From the NCBI GenBank assembly GCA_903873955.1, contig CAIQQL010000011.1, forward strand, positions 1 through 25,459: 25,459 nucleotides of DNA. Reading direction: 5' to 3'. The position numbers were made by a program, and so were the translations under genes. The notes under the pieces are model-generated. The model searched no databases and had not been told where the DNA came from. It was given only the letters and a program-made list of their open reading frames with translations. Source of the stretch: an uncultured archaeon. Its GTDB lineage: Archaea > Nanobdellota > Nanobdellia > Pacearchaeales > GW2011-AR1. Shown piece after piece: positions 14,407-22,039 of this stretch (its first letter is position 1; each line of letters begins with the position of its first letter).

Positions 14407-15551
14407 GAGGTGCCTCCAGAAGTAAAGACGCGCACATTGGTCCCAAGGATTGAGTCGCTTACGCGGGAGGCATATGCCGCAGGGGCCACAATGATCTCAT
14501 CTGTCCAGACTTCCCGATAGATGACCTGCTGTAACTTTCCGCCTTTGGTGACATGATTTGGTGCCAGAGCATATTGTCTGCTGCATCGCAAGAGTCCTGC
14601 TTCGGGATTTTCAGCAAGGAGTTTTGCGGTGATATCAAGGGGGACAATGGCCCCTTTTTTTGTGGCGTACCTGCCTTCAAACGGCCCTATGAGCATTCTG
14701 CTCACATGCACGGGGTGCAAGGTTTCAAAGTGCTCATCAAGTGAGCGCAGGATATACCAGCACGCATTGTCTGCATCAAAGGTGAGCGCTTTCTGCAGGT
14801 CAGGTGAGATGTTTCCTTTTCCATCACCTTCATTCGCAGTGATATGTCTTTTGCGTGTATCCTGCCAGGCGTCGATGGTGTAGGCTTCGAACATGTTTGC
14901 TGTAGAAAGGAATTTTATTCCCGAGACAGTCCACAGCTCTTCGCCTCCCATCGGTAAGACAAGCTCGGCGTCAAATTTTCCTATGGCTCCCATCTGCCAG
15001 CCAATGAGCGAGGCGGTGGTGAGTTGTTCAAGGAAATTGCGGCGCATAGCCTCGCGATGCAGCTCTTGTGCCCCTAAAGGGACCTGGGCAAGCTCTACAA
15101 GATCTTGTCGTAAAAGGTTTGCTAAATCCTGGCTTAGCGTGCCATATGCTCTTCCTTTTGCCAGGAGCTCTTGTGCAGTTGTCTTAAGTCGTCCAAGTTC
15201 AACAAAATTAAAGACTTCAGGAAGCCCGCTTTCACAAGAAACCGTGACCTCATCAAAATATCCCCTGTTAGTGCTGGGGTCCTGCTTATGGGTCATCCAA
15301 TCAAACCATTGGTATTCCTGCCTTGCAAGTTCAACAAGTTGAGACAAGGAGGCATACGTTTGGTCCTGGGGTACAAGCCTGTCGAAATCCCAACCGTGAG
15401 CTGCGCCAAAATCTCTCATTTTCCCCTGCCTAAAGCTGCTCGATTCATGGGTCAGTCCCTGGGCCAGGGAGGTTAATTTAGAATCAAGGCTGGCAAGATA
15501 AGTGTGTTTAGCATCCCCTGTGAGAATGTGGTTCGAGAGTTGTGGTTTCAT
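14403..15551 (-). CDS. Cassette protein of unknown function (382 aa)
   Basis: Soluble and mixed in structure. The N-terminal half is helical (LVELARQEYQWFDWM, LRQDLVELAQVPLGAQEL). The C-terminal half looks strand-rich, with IVPLDITAKLLAENPE, QQVIYREVWTDEIIVAP and VRVFTSGGTS at the very end. No signal peptide, membrane segment, metal-binding cluster or nucleotide motif is visible, and I do not recognise the family. A strong Shine-Dalgarno (GGAGGG, 15555-15560) stands just before the ATG at 15551. The stop overlaps the ATG of the AAA ATPase (ATGA). Tight coupling on the downstream side and a gap of only 11 bases on the upstream side place it firmly in the same operon, so it is probably part of the ATPase complex. 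Confidence 0.8.
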   Translation of the reverse strand: MKPQLSNHILTGDAKHTYLASLDSKLTSLAQGLTHESSSFRQGKMRDFGAAHGWDFDRLVPQDQTYASLSQLVELARQEYQWFDWMTHKQDPSTNRGYFDEVTVSCESGLPEVFNFVELGRLKTTAQELLAKGRAYGTLSQDLANLLRQDLVELAQVPLGAQELHREAMRRNFLEQLTTASLIGWQMGAIGKFDAELVLPMGGEELWTVSGIKFLSTANMFEAYTIDAWQDTRKRHITANEGDGKGNISPDLQKALTFDADNACWYILRSLDEHFETLHPVHVSRMLIGPFEGRYATKKGAIVPLDITAKLLAENPEAGLLRCSRQYALAPNHVTKGGKLQQVIYREVWTDEIIVAPAAYASRVSDSILGTNVRVFTSGGTS

Positions 15552-15562
15552 AGTCCCTCCCG

Positions 15563-16813
15563 CTATTTTGCTTCGTCGTAGTGTGGGGTCGCAATAGGCT
15601 CAGAGATGCGCTGCTGCGCTTCAGCCCACTCTCTCTTGTTCTGATTGAGTTCGTCGAGATAGGTTCTGAGCCTGCTTTCTGCTTCCATCGCTTTGTCTGC
15701 GTCATACAATGGTGTTTTGACAAGATCGAATACTTCTCCGGTTAATTTCTGGACAAGCTTTACGTTATATTCCATGAGCCTGTTGGAGATTGCAGCAGTT
15801 CTTACAAGTGCATCTTTCATATCGAGAGCCTGCCTGCCGCCAGCGGCAATCTTGCCCTGTATCTTGAAGACCGGGACAAAATCTTCCTTTGCATGTCGGT
15901 ATTTGAATTCAAGCTCCGTCATGGCGTCAATCCATGCGTTGATTGCCTGGTAGTTGACTCTGCTCGCGGCAATTGCCCCTTTAGCCGATTGGGCGCCTTC
16001 AGATGCCTCCATCATGGTGCGTCGCATTTCACTGACTGCGCCTTCAGCGGCAAGTTTGCCGTCATAAATTCCATATTTTATGTCGAGGACCTGGGTCATT
16101 TCCGCGGTGAGCTGATGGACTTTCTTCATGTCTCCAGCTGTTCTTGCCTGGATGACATCTGATTCATATCTGGCAAGGGTCCCATTAATTTCGGCTAGTT
16201 CGCTTTCAAGACGTTTGATCTCCTGTCCTCCCTGGTCCAGGTCTGCTGCGCTGACATATCCTTCACGCAGGCGTGAAATGAGGCTTTTATCCAGCCTTTT
16301 CATATGGGTGATATTTTCAGTCTGCACTCCTCGGGCTGTGCCTAATCCTGAGATTGCCTTTTGGTGTTGGTCCTGGAGCACTTCAGCCATCTTGTCAACA
16401 AGCGTTTCAATGGAATTGCCCCTTCTTCGTGCAGCGTCTATCTTGAGTTCCCGGGAAGCTTTTTTATTCCCTCTGACTCCATAATATCCGAGTTTCAAAA
16501 CATCGCCCCACCCGTATATTCTTTTGGATCCTACAACATTCGTGAATTCAACGTTGAGTTTTCCGTATTGTTCAGCAAGCTCTGCGAGGTCCAATTCAAT
16601 GGCGGCGATTTCAGCATGTATGTCTCCCGTGTTTGCGGATGCCGCGTTTGTTTGCGGTGTAGCGCTGAGACGTGAACGTTCAGCAGCGCCAGCAGTTCTC
16701 TCAAAGCTGCGATGAACCTGTGCGCGGGTCTCTGCAGGTTCTGGCCTTCCATACTTTTGAATGAGTGCATCAAGTGTTGGAGATTCAGCTGCTGGATGAG
16801 ATGAGTCGGTCAT
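15563..16813 (-). CDS. Coiled-coil protein, weakly TelA-like (first gene of second operon)
   Basis: This 416-aa protein has an alanine-rich flexible N-terminus (1-65) and is then almost wholly helical with long heptad stretches (IHAEIAAIELDLAELAEQY; IKRLESELAEINGTLARYES). A segment near residues 280-360 (INAWIDAMTELEFKYRHA, then ALVRTAAISNRLMEYNVKL) faintly recalls the TelA family associated with tellurite/Ter stress systems, but this is a low-confidence impression. The open frame extends upstream to 17134, but that part only shadows the vWA gene. ATG 16813 is supported by the promoter and repeat pair directly before it. It begins the unit coiled coil - unknown - AAA - unknown. A scaffold role is plausible. 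Confidence 0.8.
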   Translation of the reverse strand: MTDSSHPAAESPTLDALIQKYGRPEPAETRAQVHRSFERTAGAAERSRLSATPQTNAASANTGDIHAEIAAIELDLAELAEQYGKLNVEFTNVVGSKRIYGWGDVLKLGYYGVRGNKKASRELKIDAARRRGNSIETLVDKMAEVLQDQHQKAISGLGTARGVQTENITHMKRLDKSLISRLREGYVSAADLDQGGQEIKRLESELAEINGTLARYESDVIQARTAGDMKKVHQLTAEMTQVLDIKYGIYDGKLAAEGAVSEMRRTMMEASEGAQSAKGAIAASRVNYQAINAWIDAMTELEFKYRHAKEDFVPVFKIQGKIAAGGRQALDMKDALVRTAAISNRLMEYNVKLVQKLTGEVFDLVKTPLYDADKAMEAESRLRTYLDELNQNKREWAEAQQRISEPIATPHYDEAK

Positions 16814-16823
16814 GGTGTATAGT

Positions 16824-16844
16824 GTAATTAAGTAGTAGTAACTA
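16824..16844. promoter_or_regulatory. Candidate operator B: GTAA(C/T) repeat pair, 14-bp spacing
   Basis: GTAATTA at 16824-16830 and GTAACTA at 16838-16844 start 14 bases apart. The second sits in an odd palindrome GTAGTAACTAC (16835-16845). Read leftwards, the pair lies between the TATA (16846-16853) and the start codon at 16813, where a bound protein would block initiation. Confidence 0.55.
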
Positions 16845-16845
16845 C

Positions 16846-16853
16846 TTTTAAAT
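16846..16853 (-). promoter_or_regulatory. TATA box of the second cassette operon
   Basis: The minus strand reads ATTTAAAA, placing transcription start near 16825 with a leader of about 12 bases. The sequence around it (TTTAAATCTT next to the GTAACTA repeat) closely matches the promoter at 21420, which suggests the two were derived from one another. Confidence 0.5.
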
Positions 16854-16868
16854 CTTTCGCCGTAACTG

Positions 16869-18320
16869 TCAGAGTTCGTCAATCGTCTTGATATCGCCAA
16901 TGGCATCGGCAACATCTTTGATGAGGCCGCCTGAGAGCTGGTAATTGGAGATGGGAAACACTCTGGTTTTTGGGCCTGCCGCCTTGCCGATACGCCTGGT
17001 GTTGTCGATGGTCCCAGCGTTGCTGTCAATGAGGAAAATACGCAGCAGGAGCTGCGGGTAGTCTTTGAATTTTGATGCTGCGCGAATACATTCTTCAGTA
17101 TTGTCTGGATCGCCATCCGTGACAAGATAGGCAATGCCTGCCGGGCTATGGGATAATGTTTGAATAAGCCAGTCTAGTGCTAAATGCGTCGGCGTTCCAC
17201 CATCAGGGTGGACTTCTTTCATAAGTTCAATGGTGGTTCTTTGCTGTGCAATACCCTTCTGATAGCAGCAGAGGGAGGTGTGGTTCTTCTCGGGGTGTTT
17301 TGGGTCAATTCTTCGCATGAGCGAATGGAGGGCAAGGGAGGTTTTCTGGGCAATGTCAAACCGCTGATTGTTGGTCATGCTGCCGCTGCAGTCTAGGGCG
17401 ATTGCCGAGTCGACGTTGGAGATATAAGACTTTCTGGCGGCTCCTCCTTCGAATTTTGTGGCAACGAGATGAGGATAGGCTGGCAGACGATAGCCCTGCA
17501 TGCGGGCGTAAATTGCCGAGCCTACCCAGTCAACATGGGGGAGCTCTGCCAAAGTTTCCACCACATCGACGTGGCTGACCAGATCCTCATACGTCCTTCT
17601 CAGGCGATAAAGAAATCCACTATGCCCTTCCTTGTCAATTTCAGTGATGATCTCATCAAGGAACTTGTCTTCAAGTTTGGTGACGATGCGGCGGTCATCG
17701 AACACCACTTCGCCAGTGGGGTTTACTTTAATGACTGCTGATTTGGTCAGTCTCGCCTTAAGCCGATCAACAACGATTGCATGCGCGTCTGTCGTTCTTA
17801 TGATCTCCTCTTTTCTATTTTCAGTCGCTGTTTTGGTGTCAGTCACTTTTTGTTCAAGCTCGCTTTGCAATGCACTGACACGCTGCTCTTTCTCCTGAAG
17901 GGTGTGGTATCTTCTGTGTTCAAATCCCTCGTAAGCTTGCTGGGATTCCTCGACCACGCGTGCTTTTTCGGAGGCTTCCTGATGTACGGCTTGCAGGCCG
18001 GTGATTTGTCCCTGCACTCTTGCGGCGTTTTCAAGCTGTGTACGTATTTGCAGGGCGTAGTCATGGATCATGCTTTGCGTCTTTGCTTTATGATGTGAGG
18101 GATAAATGTATCTGGAAACCCCTAAAGTGAACTTCGTTAATCCGCTAAGTTTGAAATAAGAATGGACAATGTCCCTGAAAGCCCCCTCTCCTTCATAACG
18201 TCGGTTAAAACGGGCAATATACTCTTCAAGCGGAAGGACCCTGGCAAGTTGATACGTTGTTCTGCGGGCGCTTTTAGCAGAAGGGTTGTTCTCTTTTGGA
18301 TCAGGAGTTTGCGGTTTCAT
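16869..18320 (-). CDS. vWA-domain protein with intact MIDAS, partner of the PrkA/MoxR-like ATPase
   Basis: This 483-aa protein has an N-terminal helical region, a coiled coil at about 90-175, a linker domain with VVFDDRRIVTKLEDKF, and a C-terminal von Willebrand A domain. The metal-ion site is complete: DCSGS at 310-314, the Thr of GGTPT at 374-378 and TDGD at 401-404. vWA proteins beside MoxR-type or PrkA-type AAA+ ATPases act as substrate adaptors or co-chaperones (for example CoxE-CoxD, YeaH next to PrkA). Here the ATPase gene is two genes upstream in the same operon, which suggests the same partnership. The start ATG overlaps the upstream stop by 4 bases (ATGA). No signal peptide or membrane segment is seen, so it is cytoplasmic unless recruited by the anchored proteins. 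The domain call is firm; target and outcome are unknown. Confidence 0.9.
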   Translation of the reverse strand: MKPQTPDPKENNPSAKSARRTTYQLARVLPLEEYIARFNRRYEGEGAFRDIVHSYFKLSGLTKFTLGVSRYIYPSHHKAKTQSMIHDYALQIRTQLENAARVQGQITGLQAVHQEASEKARVVEESQQAYEGFEHRRYHTLQEKEQRVSALQSELEQKVTDTKTATENRKEEIIRTTDAHAIVVDRLKARLTKSAVIKVNPTGEVVFDDRRIVTKLEDKFLDEIITEIDKEGHSGFLYRLRRTYEDLVSHVDVVETLAELPHVDWVGSAIYARMQGYRLPAYPHLVATKFEGGAARKSYISNVDSAIALDCSGSMTNNQRFDIAQKTSLALHSLMRRIDPKHPEKNHTSLCCYQKGIAQQRTTIELMKEVHPDGGTPTHLALDWLIQTLSHSPAGIAYLVTDGDPDNTEECIRAASKFKDYPQLLLRIFLIDSNAGTIDNTRRIGKAAGPKTRVFPISNYQLSGGLIKDVADAIGDIKTIDEL

Positions 18321-19090
18321 GGCCAGAGTTCATAATTAAGGGCTTTCCAGACCTTTCTCCAAAGACCTCCTTTTTTTCTGGGAGAAGGTTGCGGAGCGCC
18401 TTGTGTCTTGCGCTTTTGTTCAAGATATGTCTCCGGTATTGCATCATGAGGCCCCTCTCCAGCGCCTGAAAGGTAGGGTTGGGGAGGGGGTGATATCTGG
18501 GTTTTGTCTTCAAGAGTTGCTCCTGCGCTCCTCTCTTCTCCGATAAGCTCTTCAAGATTCACGGCTTCTGCGGGTGCAGCGTCCTCTCCAAGAACCGCTT
18601 GATTGATCTGTAATAGCTTCTGATATCCTTCTGCTCCTCCCAATTGGGCAAGTTCAGATTTGACGCGACCTCGCATTTCCTCTAAGGACACCTGTGCTGC
18701 ACTGTATGCCTCCTGTTTAAGCCGCAGGGCTTCCTGTGCTGCTTGTGCGTCTGCTTCTGCAGTACGGATTTGTGTTTCATACTGCTGTGCGGTTTGGGTA
18801 ATCTGGGCTTGGTATTGGGCATTGACCTGGGCGACGGCTTTTTCCCTTTGGGTCTCTGCGGTTGCGAGTTCAACCCCGCGTTGATAATCAAGATGTTCAG
18901 AGAGTTGGGAAGTTAACGCTCCCATGACCTCTCGGCTGGAAACAATTGCGTCAAGTGTCCCGGAGGCTGAGTTTCCCCTTTGCCAGGCTTCTATGAGTCT
19001 TTCCTCAATGATTTGTTGTACCTTCGAGAAATCAAGAGGCGGTCGCCAGAATAGGTTGCAGTCAGCTCGGGTGAAGTCATCAATCTTCAT
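18317..19090 (-). CDS. Coiled-coil protein with amphipathic C-terminal tail
   Basis: This 257-aa protein lies between the ATPase and the vWA gene. Residues 1-70 are a helical head (FWRPPLDFSKVQQIIEERL). Residues about 75-150 are one long alanine/glutamine-rich coiled coil (AQVNAQYQAQITQTAQQYE; AEADAQAAQEALRLKQEAY). A proline-rich disordered stretch follows at about 195-235. The last 20 residues are basic and tryptophan-rich (GGLWRKVWKALNYELWP), like a membrane-binding or peptide-docking amphipathic helix. The start is clear: AGGAGG four bases before the ATG. Its stop overlaps the vWA start (ATGA). I know no family for it. Placement between ATPase and vWA suggests a linker or membrane tether for that pair. 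Confidence 0.8.
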   Translation of the reverse strand: MKIDDFTRADCNLFWRPPLDFSKVQQIIEERLIEAWQRGNSASGTLDAIVSSREVMGALTSQLSEHLDYQRGVELATAETQREKAVAQVNAQYQAQITQTAQQYETQIRTAEADAQAAQEALRLKQEAYSAAQVSLEEMRGRVKSELAQLGGAEGYQKLLQINQAVLGEDAAPAEAVNLEELIGEERSAGATLEDKTQISPPPQPYLSGAGEGPHDAIPETYLEQKRKTQGAPQPSPRKKGGLWRKVWKALNYELWP

Positions 19091-19094
19091 AGTG

Positions 19095-19100
19095 CCTCCT
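19095..19100 (-). promoter_or_regulatory. Shine-Dalgarno of the coiled-coil gene
   Basis: The minus strand reads AGGAGG, ending four bases before the ATG at 19090 and touching the stop codon of the upstream ATPase gene. It is one of the strongest ribosome binding sites in the window. Confidence 0.75.
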
Positions 19101-21379
19101 TAGCTTACTTTGCAGCTGCATCCTTCTTCACATTTGAGATAGTACTGCATCAGCGCAGGTAACTGGTCTTTGCAGACCAGTGCCATCTTCCGTTGTTTTT
19201 GGAAAAGATAATCCATGAAAGGGAGTTCAACCCTGGCTTGCAGGTCAGTCCTGCTAGCATTTGGTTGGAGTGCCTGATTGATTCTTGTGAATGCATCTAA
19301 AAAGGTTGCTGGATTTTCCCGGTAGGAAGCAAGCTCTCGCGCAAAATTCTGCTCCAATTCTGGGACTCTTTGCTTGGCAATGGCAATGTGCTTATAAGCT
19401 TCACACCAGAAGTTGTTTTCTGCCTGTGTGAGCGTTGGGGGATATTCGGTGTTGACCCAGTTGATGAGCTCTTCCTTTGCCTTTTGCTCATCGGTACGGT
19501 TTTCAATTTGCATACGGGTCAGCATGGCAAAATTCATGCCGGCGATGGCATATGGGGCGGTGATGATCTGGGGTGTGCTCCCAAAGAAGATTCGGTCAAG
19601 ATAAAGTTTGGCGCGGGATCCGTCAAGAGCATCTTTGCGCGAGCGTTCGCTGGCCATGACCTCATTTTTGCCTGCTCCGGTATATTCCTTGTCGAATTTC
19701 ATGAAGAGGGAGTTCATGGCAAATCGTATCGGGGTAGGCATGGGGATTTCCAGCGAGAGATGGAATGGCTGCATGACCTGTGTATCAGGAAGAGGGACAT
19801 GCTCCACCTCTTCTCCTTCTTTATAATAAGAGACGGTATCAATACGGTCAAAGACTGAGACCTCTTCAGGTCTTCTGATTGCAAGCAGCATCATACGGTC
19901 ATTCATGGCTAGGGGGATGACGGTGTGGTCGTTTGCTGTGGTAAGGATGAGGCTGTGGGCTGGATATGTGAAGCGTAATTGTTCTGGCTTCATGGTATTG
20001 TCATTTAGGGGCGCGAGGAAGGCATCAAGCGTCTTTGGTGGGAGTTTGTCAATCTCATCAAATTTGACAATGCCATTGTTGGTCCTCACAAGGATTCCTG
20101 GTTGAAATCCTTCAGGGTCGAACGCGTCTTCTCTTTCTTTGCTTGTGGAACCATCAAGCTGTGGGACTTTGAATCCTGAAAGATGCTGTGGCCAGATGGC
20201 TACCGTCCCATGGACACTTTCCATGCCTCTGCCATCCCCATATTCAGCCACCACGACCTTGACGTCTTTTGCCTTTGGTGCTTTAAACCTGCCGGTGGTA
20301 CGATAGTCTGGGTCGTATTTCATTTTGCATTCCGGGCAGGGCTGAACAACTTTGGCATATTGGGTGTCAAAGAGGCTGAACGGATTGCATTGTACTTTGC
20401 AGCCCTCAACAATAAAGATGGGCCCCTGTTGTCTGGCTATGCCCATGATGTCTTCAATCACATTGCTTTTGCCAGATCCTGGAGGGCCATAATAGACCGC
20501 ATCGCGGGCCATTAAGAGCTGCATGGCAATGCGCTCGGCGCGCTTGGTGTCAAGGATGGTTTTTGGAAAGAGCTGTGCAAGCGCCTCTTCATAGACTGTT
20601 CTTTCTTTATCTTGAGGGAGCATCTGGCCAAGACTTGAGGTGAGAAGCACCTGCTGAAGGTCAGCAACCTGAAATCTCCAGACGTTGCGGTTGGTGCTAG
20701 GTATTTTATTTTCAAACGAGATGCCTAGCCTGTTTGCAGAGGAGTCATATTCAAAGAGCTGCCCTAAGGATTCTTGAGGTACTGTAATGGTATCGCGCGA
20801 GCCATCATTGTCCCAGGCGTATACTTTTAGGGGCGCTTTGAATTTGACCTTATGACCGAGCTGCTTGTCGGCAACAACCGTTTTGGCTAACTTTAGGCCC
20901 TCGTTGATTTCGCCTCCGGGAACCAGAAGTTCGATATCTGTGCTTTTCATGTAGAAACCTTTTCCAGGTGCAGCATTGCCATTCAGGTTATGTCCTTCGT
21001 CAAATCGGGTAGACCATTCAACTCCGATGTTGTCATTCCTTCTTCGGTCTACGCATTTGATGACCCCTTCCAGTCCCTGGACTGGCTTGAGGGAAGCGTT
21101 GGTCCTTCCTCTCACTTTCATGCCTTCTTTCTGGTATTTTTCAATGAGCGCAGGGTCACTGACCACTTCTCCGACATGGACTTTCATCTCGCTCACTGCA
21201 GGTATCCAGCATCCTAACATCTCATCATCAACGCCCGCGAGGATCTTGTCACGTAGCGCCTGGAGTCTGAGAGAGATGATGAGGGCAAGGTGGCTGTCAG
21301 AAGTTTTTGGAACTACGCCTAAGTCAAGAAGGTCCTGTCCTGTCTTCACTTGCGCAATATACTGTTCGAGAGTTGCCAT
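19100..21379 (-). CDS. AAA+ ATPase of PrkA/MoxR-like type with embedded four-cysteine cluster
   Basis: This 759-aa protein has a strand-rich N-terminal region (50-230) and a helical linker before the AAA+ core. Walker A is GPPGSGKS at 298-305. A cysteine set follows (C327, C331, C348 and C351, with CPEC), resembling a zinc-binding insert. Walker B is VKFDEID (438-444), sensor 1 LTTAND (N483), and R495 follows in NDRMMLLAI. The order P-loop, 'GCxxxxNPFxLF...CPxC', 'GILVRTNNGIVKFDEI' is close to the AAA+ part of bacterial PrkA (YeaG), more than to a minimal MoxR. The C-terminal region (550-759) is helical and ends in CEEGCSCKVS with three more cysteines. It is first in an operon with a coiled-coil and a vWA protein, which fits an ATPase/adaptor machine. 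Kinase activity, known for PrkA, cannot be judged here. Confidence 0.88.
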   Translation of the reverse strand: MATLEQYIAQVKTGQDLLDLGVVPKTSDSHLALIISLRLQALRDKILAGVDDEMLGCWIPAVSEMKVHVGEVVSDPALIEKYQKEGMKVRGRTNASLKPVQGLEGVIKCVDRRRNDNIGVEWSTRFDEGHNLNGNAAPGKGFYMKSTDIELLVPGGEINEGLKLAKTVVADKQLGHKVKFKAPLKVYAWDNDGSRDTITVPQESLGQLFEYDSSANRLGISFENKIPSTNRNVWRFQVADLQQVLLTSSLGQMLPQDKERTVYEEALAQLFPKTILDTKRAERIAMQLLMARDAVYYGPPGSGKSNVIEDIMGIARQQGPIFIVEGCKVQCNPFSLFDTQYAKVVQPCPECKMKYDPDYRTTGRFKAPKAKDVKVVVAEYGDGRGMESVHGTVAIWPQHLSGFKVPQLDGSTSKEREDAFDPEGFQPGILVRTNNGIVKFDEIDKLPPKTLDAFLAPLNDNTMKPEQLRFTYPAHSLILTTANDHTVIPLAMNDRMMLLAIRRPEEVSVFDRIDTVSYYKEGEEVEHVPLPDTQVMQPFHLSLEIPMPTPIRFAMNSLFMKFDKEYTGAGKNEVMASERSRKDALDGSRAKLYLDRIFFGSTPQIITAPYAIAGMNFAMLTRMQIENRTDEQKAKEELINWVNTEYPPTLTQAENNFWCEAYKHIAIAKQRVPELEQNFARELASYRENPATFLDAFTRINQALQPNASRTDLQARVELPFMDYLFQKQRKMALVCKDQLPALMQYYLKCEEGCSCKVS

Positions 21380-21396
21380 GGTGACGGTCTAATGTT

Positions 21397-21419
21397 GTAA
21401 CTATATAAGGGTAACTATA
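21397..21419. promoter_or_regulatory. Candidate operator C: GTAAC repeat pair, 14-bp spacing
   Basis: GTAACTATA at 21397-21405 and GTAACTATA at 21411-21419 are identical over nine bases and start 14 bases apart. The first overlaps the TATA-like TATATAAG (21402-21409), and the second abuts the other TATA (21418-21427). Confidence 0.6.
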
Positions 21420-21427
21420 TTTAAATC
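21418..21427 (-). promoter_or_regulatory. TATA box(es) of the first cassette operon
   Basis: The minus strand reads GATTTAAATA here, matching the layout of the second operon's promoter. An alternative TATA, CCTTATATA (21402-21410), is centred about 27 bases before the ATG at 21379 and would give a leaderless mRNA. Confidence 0.5.
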
Positions 21428-21460
21428 TTCTCCCGTTGTGTTATAGGATGCAAATGAAAT

Positions 21461-21937
21461 TTAGCTAAGGATGAATTTTGCTTGCGAACCCTCGGATATA
21501 TGCTTTGCCTTTGCAAGGCCGCTATTGATCTCAAGGACAAATCGTGCATCAGCCGGGGAGGTAATGACTGGGCAGTCTGCTGTTGTGCAGGGAAGTGAGT
21601 TTTCATGGACATAGACGACGCGTCCCTGCGAGTCAAGCCACAGGATGTCCAAGGGGATTTTGGTGTTCTTCATCCAAAAAGCAGGTTTTCCAGGACCTGC
21701 AAAGACAAAAAGCATTCCCCTGTCAAGCGGAAGCGTGTCACGATACATCAAGCCTCGTTCTTGCTCTTGGGGCGTCGAGGCTATCTCAACCTGGAAACAG
21801 TCCTGGGAAAAGCAGACGCTGTTTTGTTCACCTTGTTGCACGTTATATCCGGTATAATGGGCAGTCAATGCCAGATAGAAAAAACCGGCGAGCAATAAAC
21901 TTAAAGCAAGGACAAAGAAGGCAAGATGTCTCGACAT
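21461..21937 (-). CDS. DUF192 family protein with N-terminal membrane anchor
   Basis: This 158-aa protein starts with a hydrophobic helix (about residues 5-27, LAFFVLALSLLLAGFFYLAL), so it is exported or membrane-anchored with the domain outside. The DUF192 domain is clear: QERGLMYR, GMLFVF, FWMKNTKIPLDI, then PCTTADCP and VLEINSGLA near the end. DUF192 proteins are small beta-barrel proteins of unresolved biochemical function, common in bacteria and archaea. Cysteines at about 42/47 and in PCTTADCP could form disulfides outside the cell. A TATA is centred 27 bases before the ATG. It flanks the cassette but is a common housekeeping-type gene and shows no GTAAC repeat. Confidence 0.92.
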   Translation of the reverse strand: MSRHLAFFVLALSLLLAGFFYLALTAHYTGYNVQQGEQNSVCFSQDCFQVEIASTPQEQERGLMYRDTLPLDRGMLFVFAGPGKPAFWMKNTKIPLDILWLDSQGRVVYVHENSLPCTTADCPVITSPADARFVLEINSGLAKAKHISEGSQAKFILS

Positions 21938-21960
21938 GGATGAAAAAAGGGTCTGTTCTA

Positions 21961-21967
21961 TTTATAT
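21961..21967 (-). promoter_or_regulatory. TATA box of the DUF192 gene
   Basis: The minus strand reads ATATAAA inside GATATAAATAG, centred about 27 bases before the start codon. The mRNA is predicted to be leaderless. Confidence 0.6.
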
Positions 21968-22010
21968 CTAATGTTGGAAGAAAGATAGTCAATGCTGCAG
22001 GGCCCTAAAC

Positions 22011-22018
22011 AATAAAAA
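22011..22018 (+). promoter_or_regulatory. TATA box of the 141-aa gene
   Basis: AATAAAAA is centred about 26 bases before ATG 22040, favouring that codon over the GTG at 22037 as the start. Confidence 0.4.
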
Positions 22019-22039
22019 CCTTGATGGCTGCAGTCTGTG

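Noticed and set aside
16814..17134. 107-codon upstream extension of the 416-aa coiled-coil gene
   Set aside because: It overlaps the end of the vWA gene in another frame and is compositionally unlike a protein; promoter and repeat pair lie just before ATG 16813.
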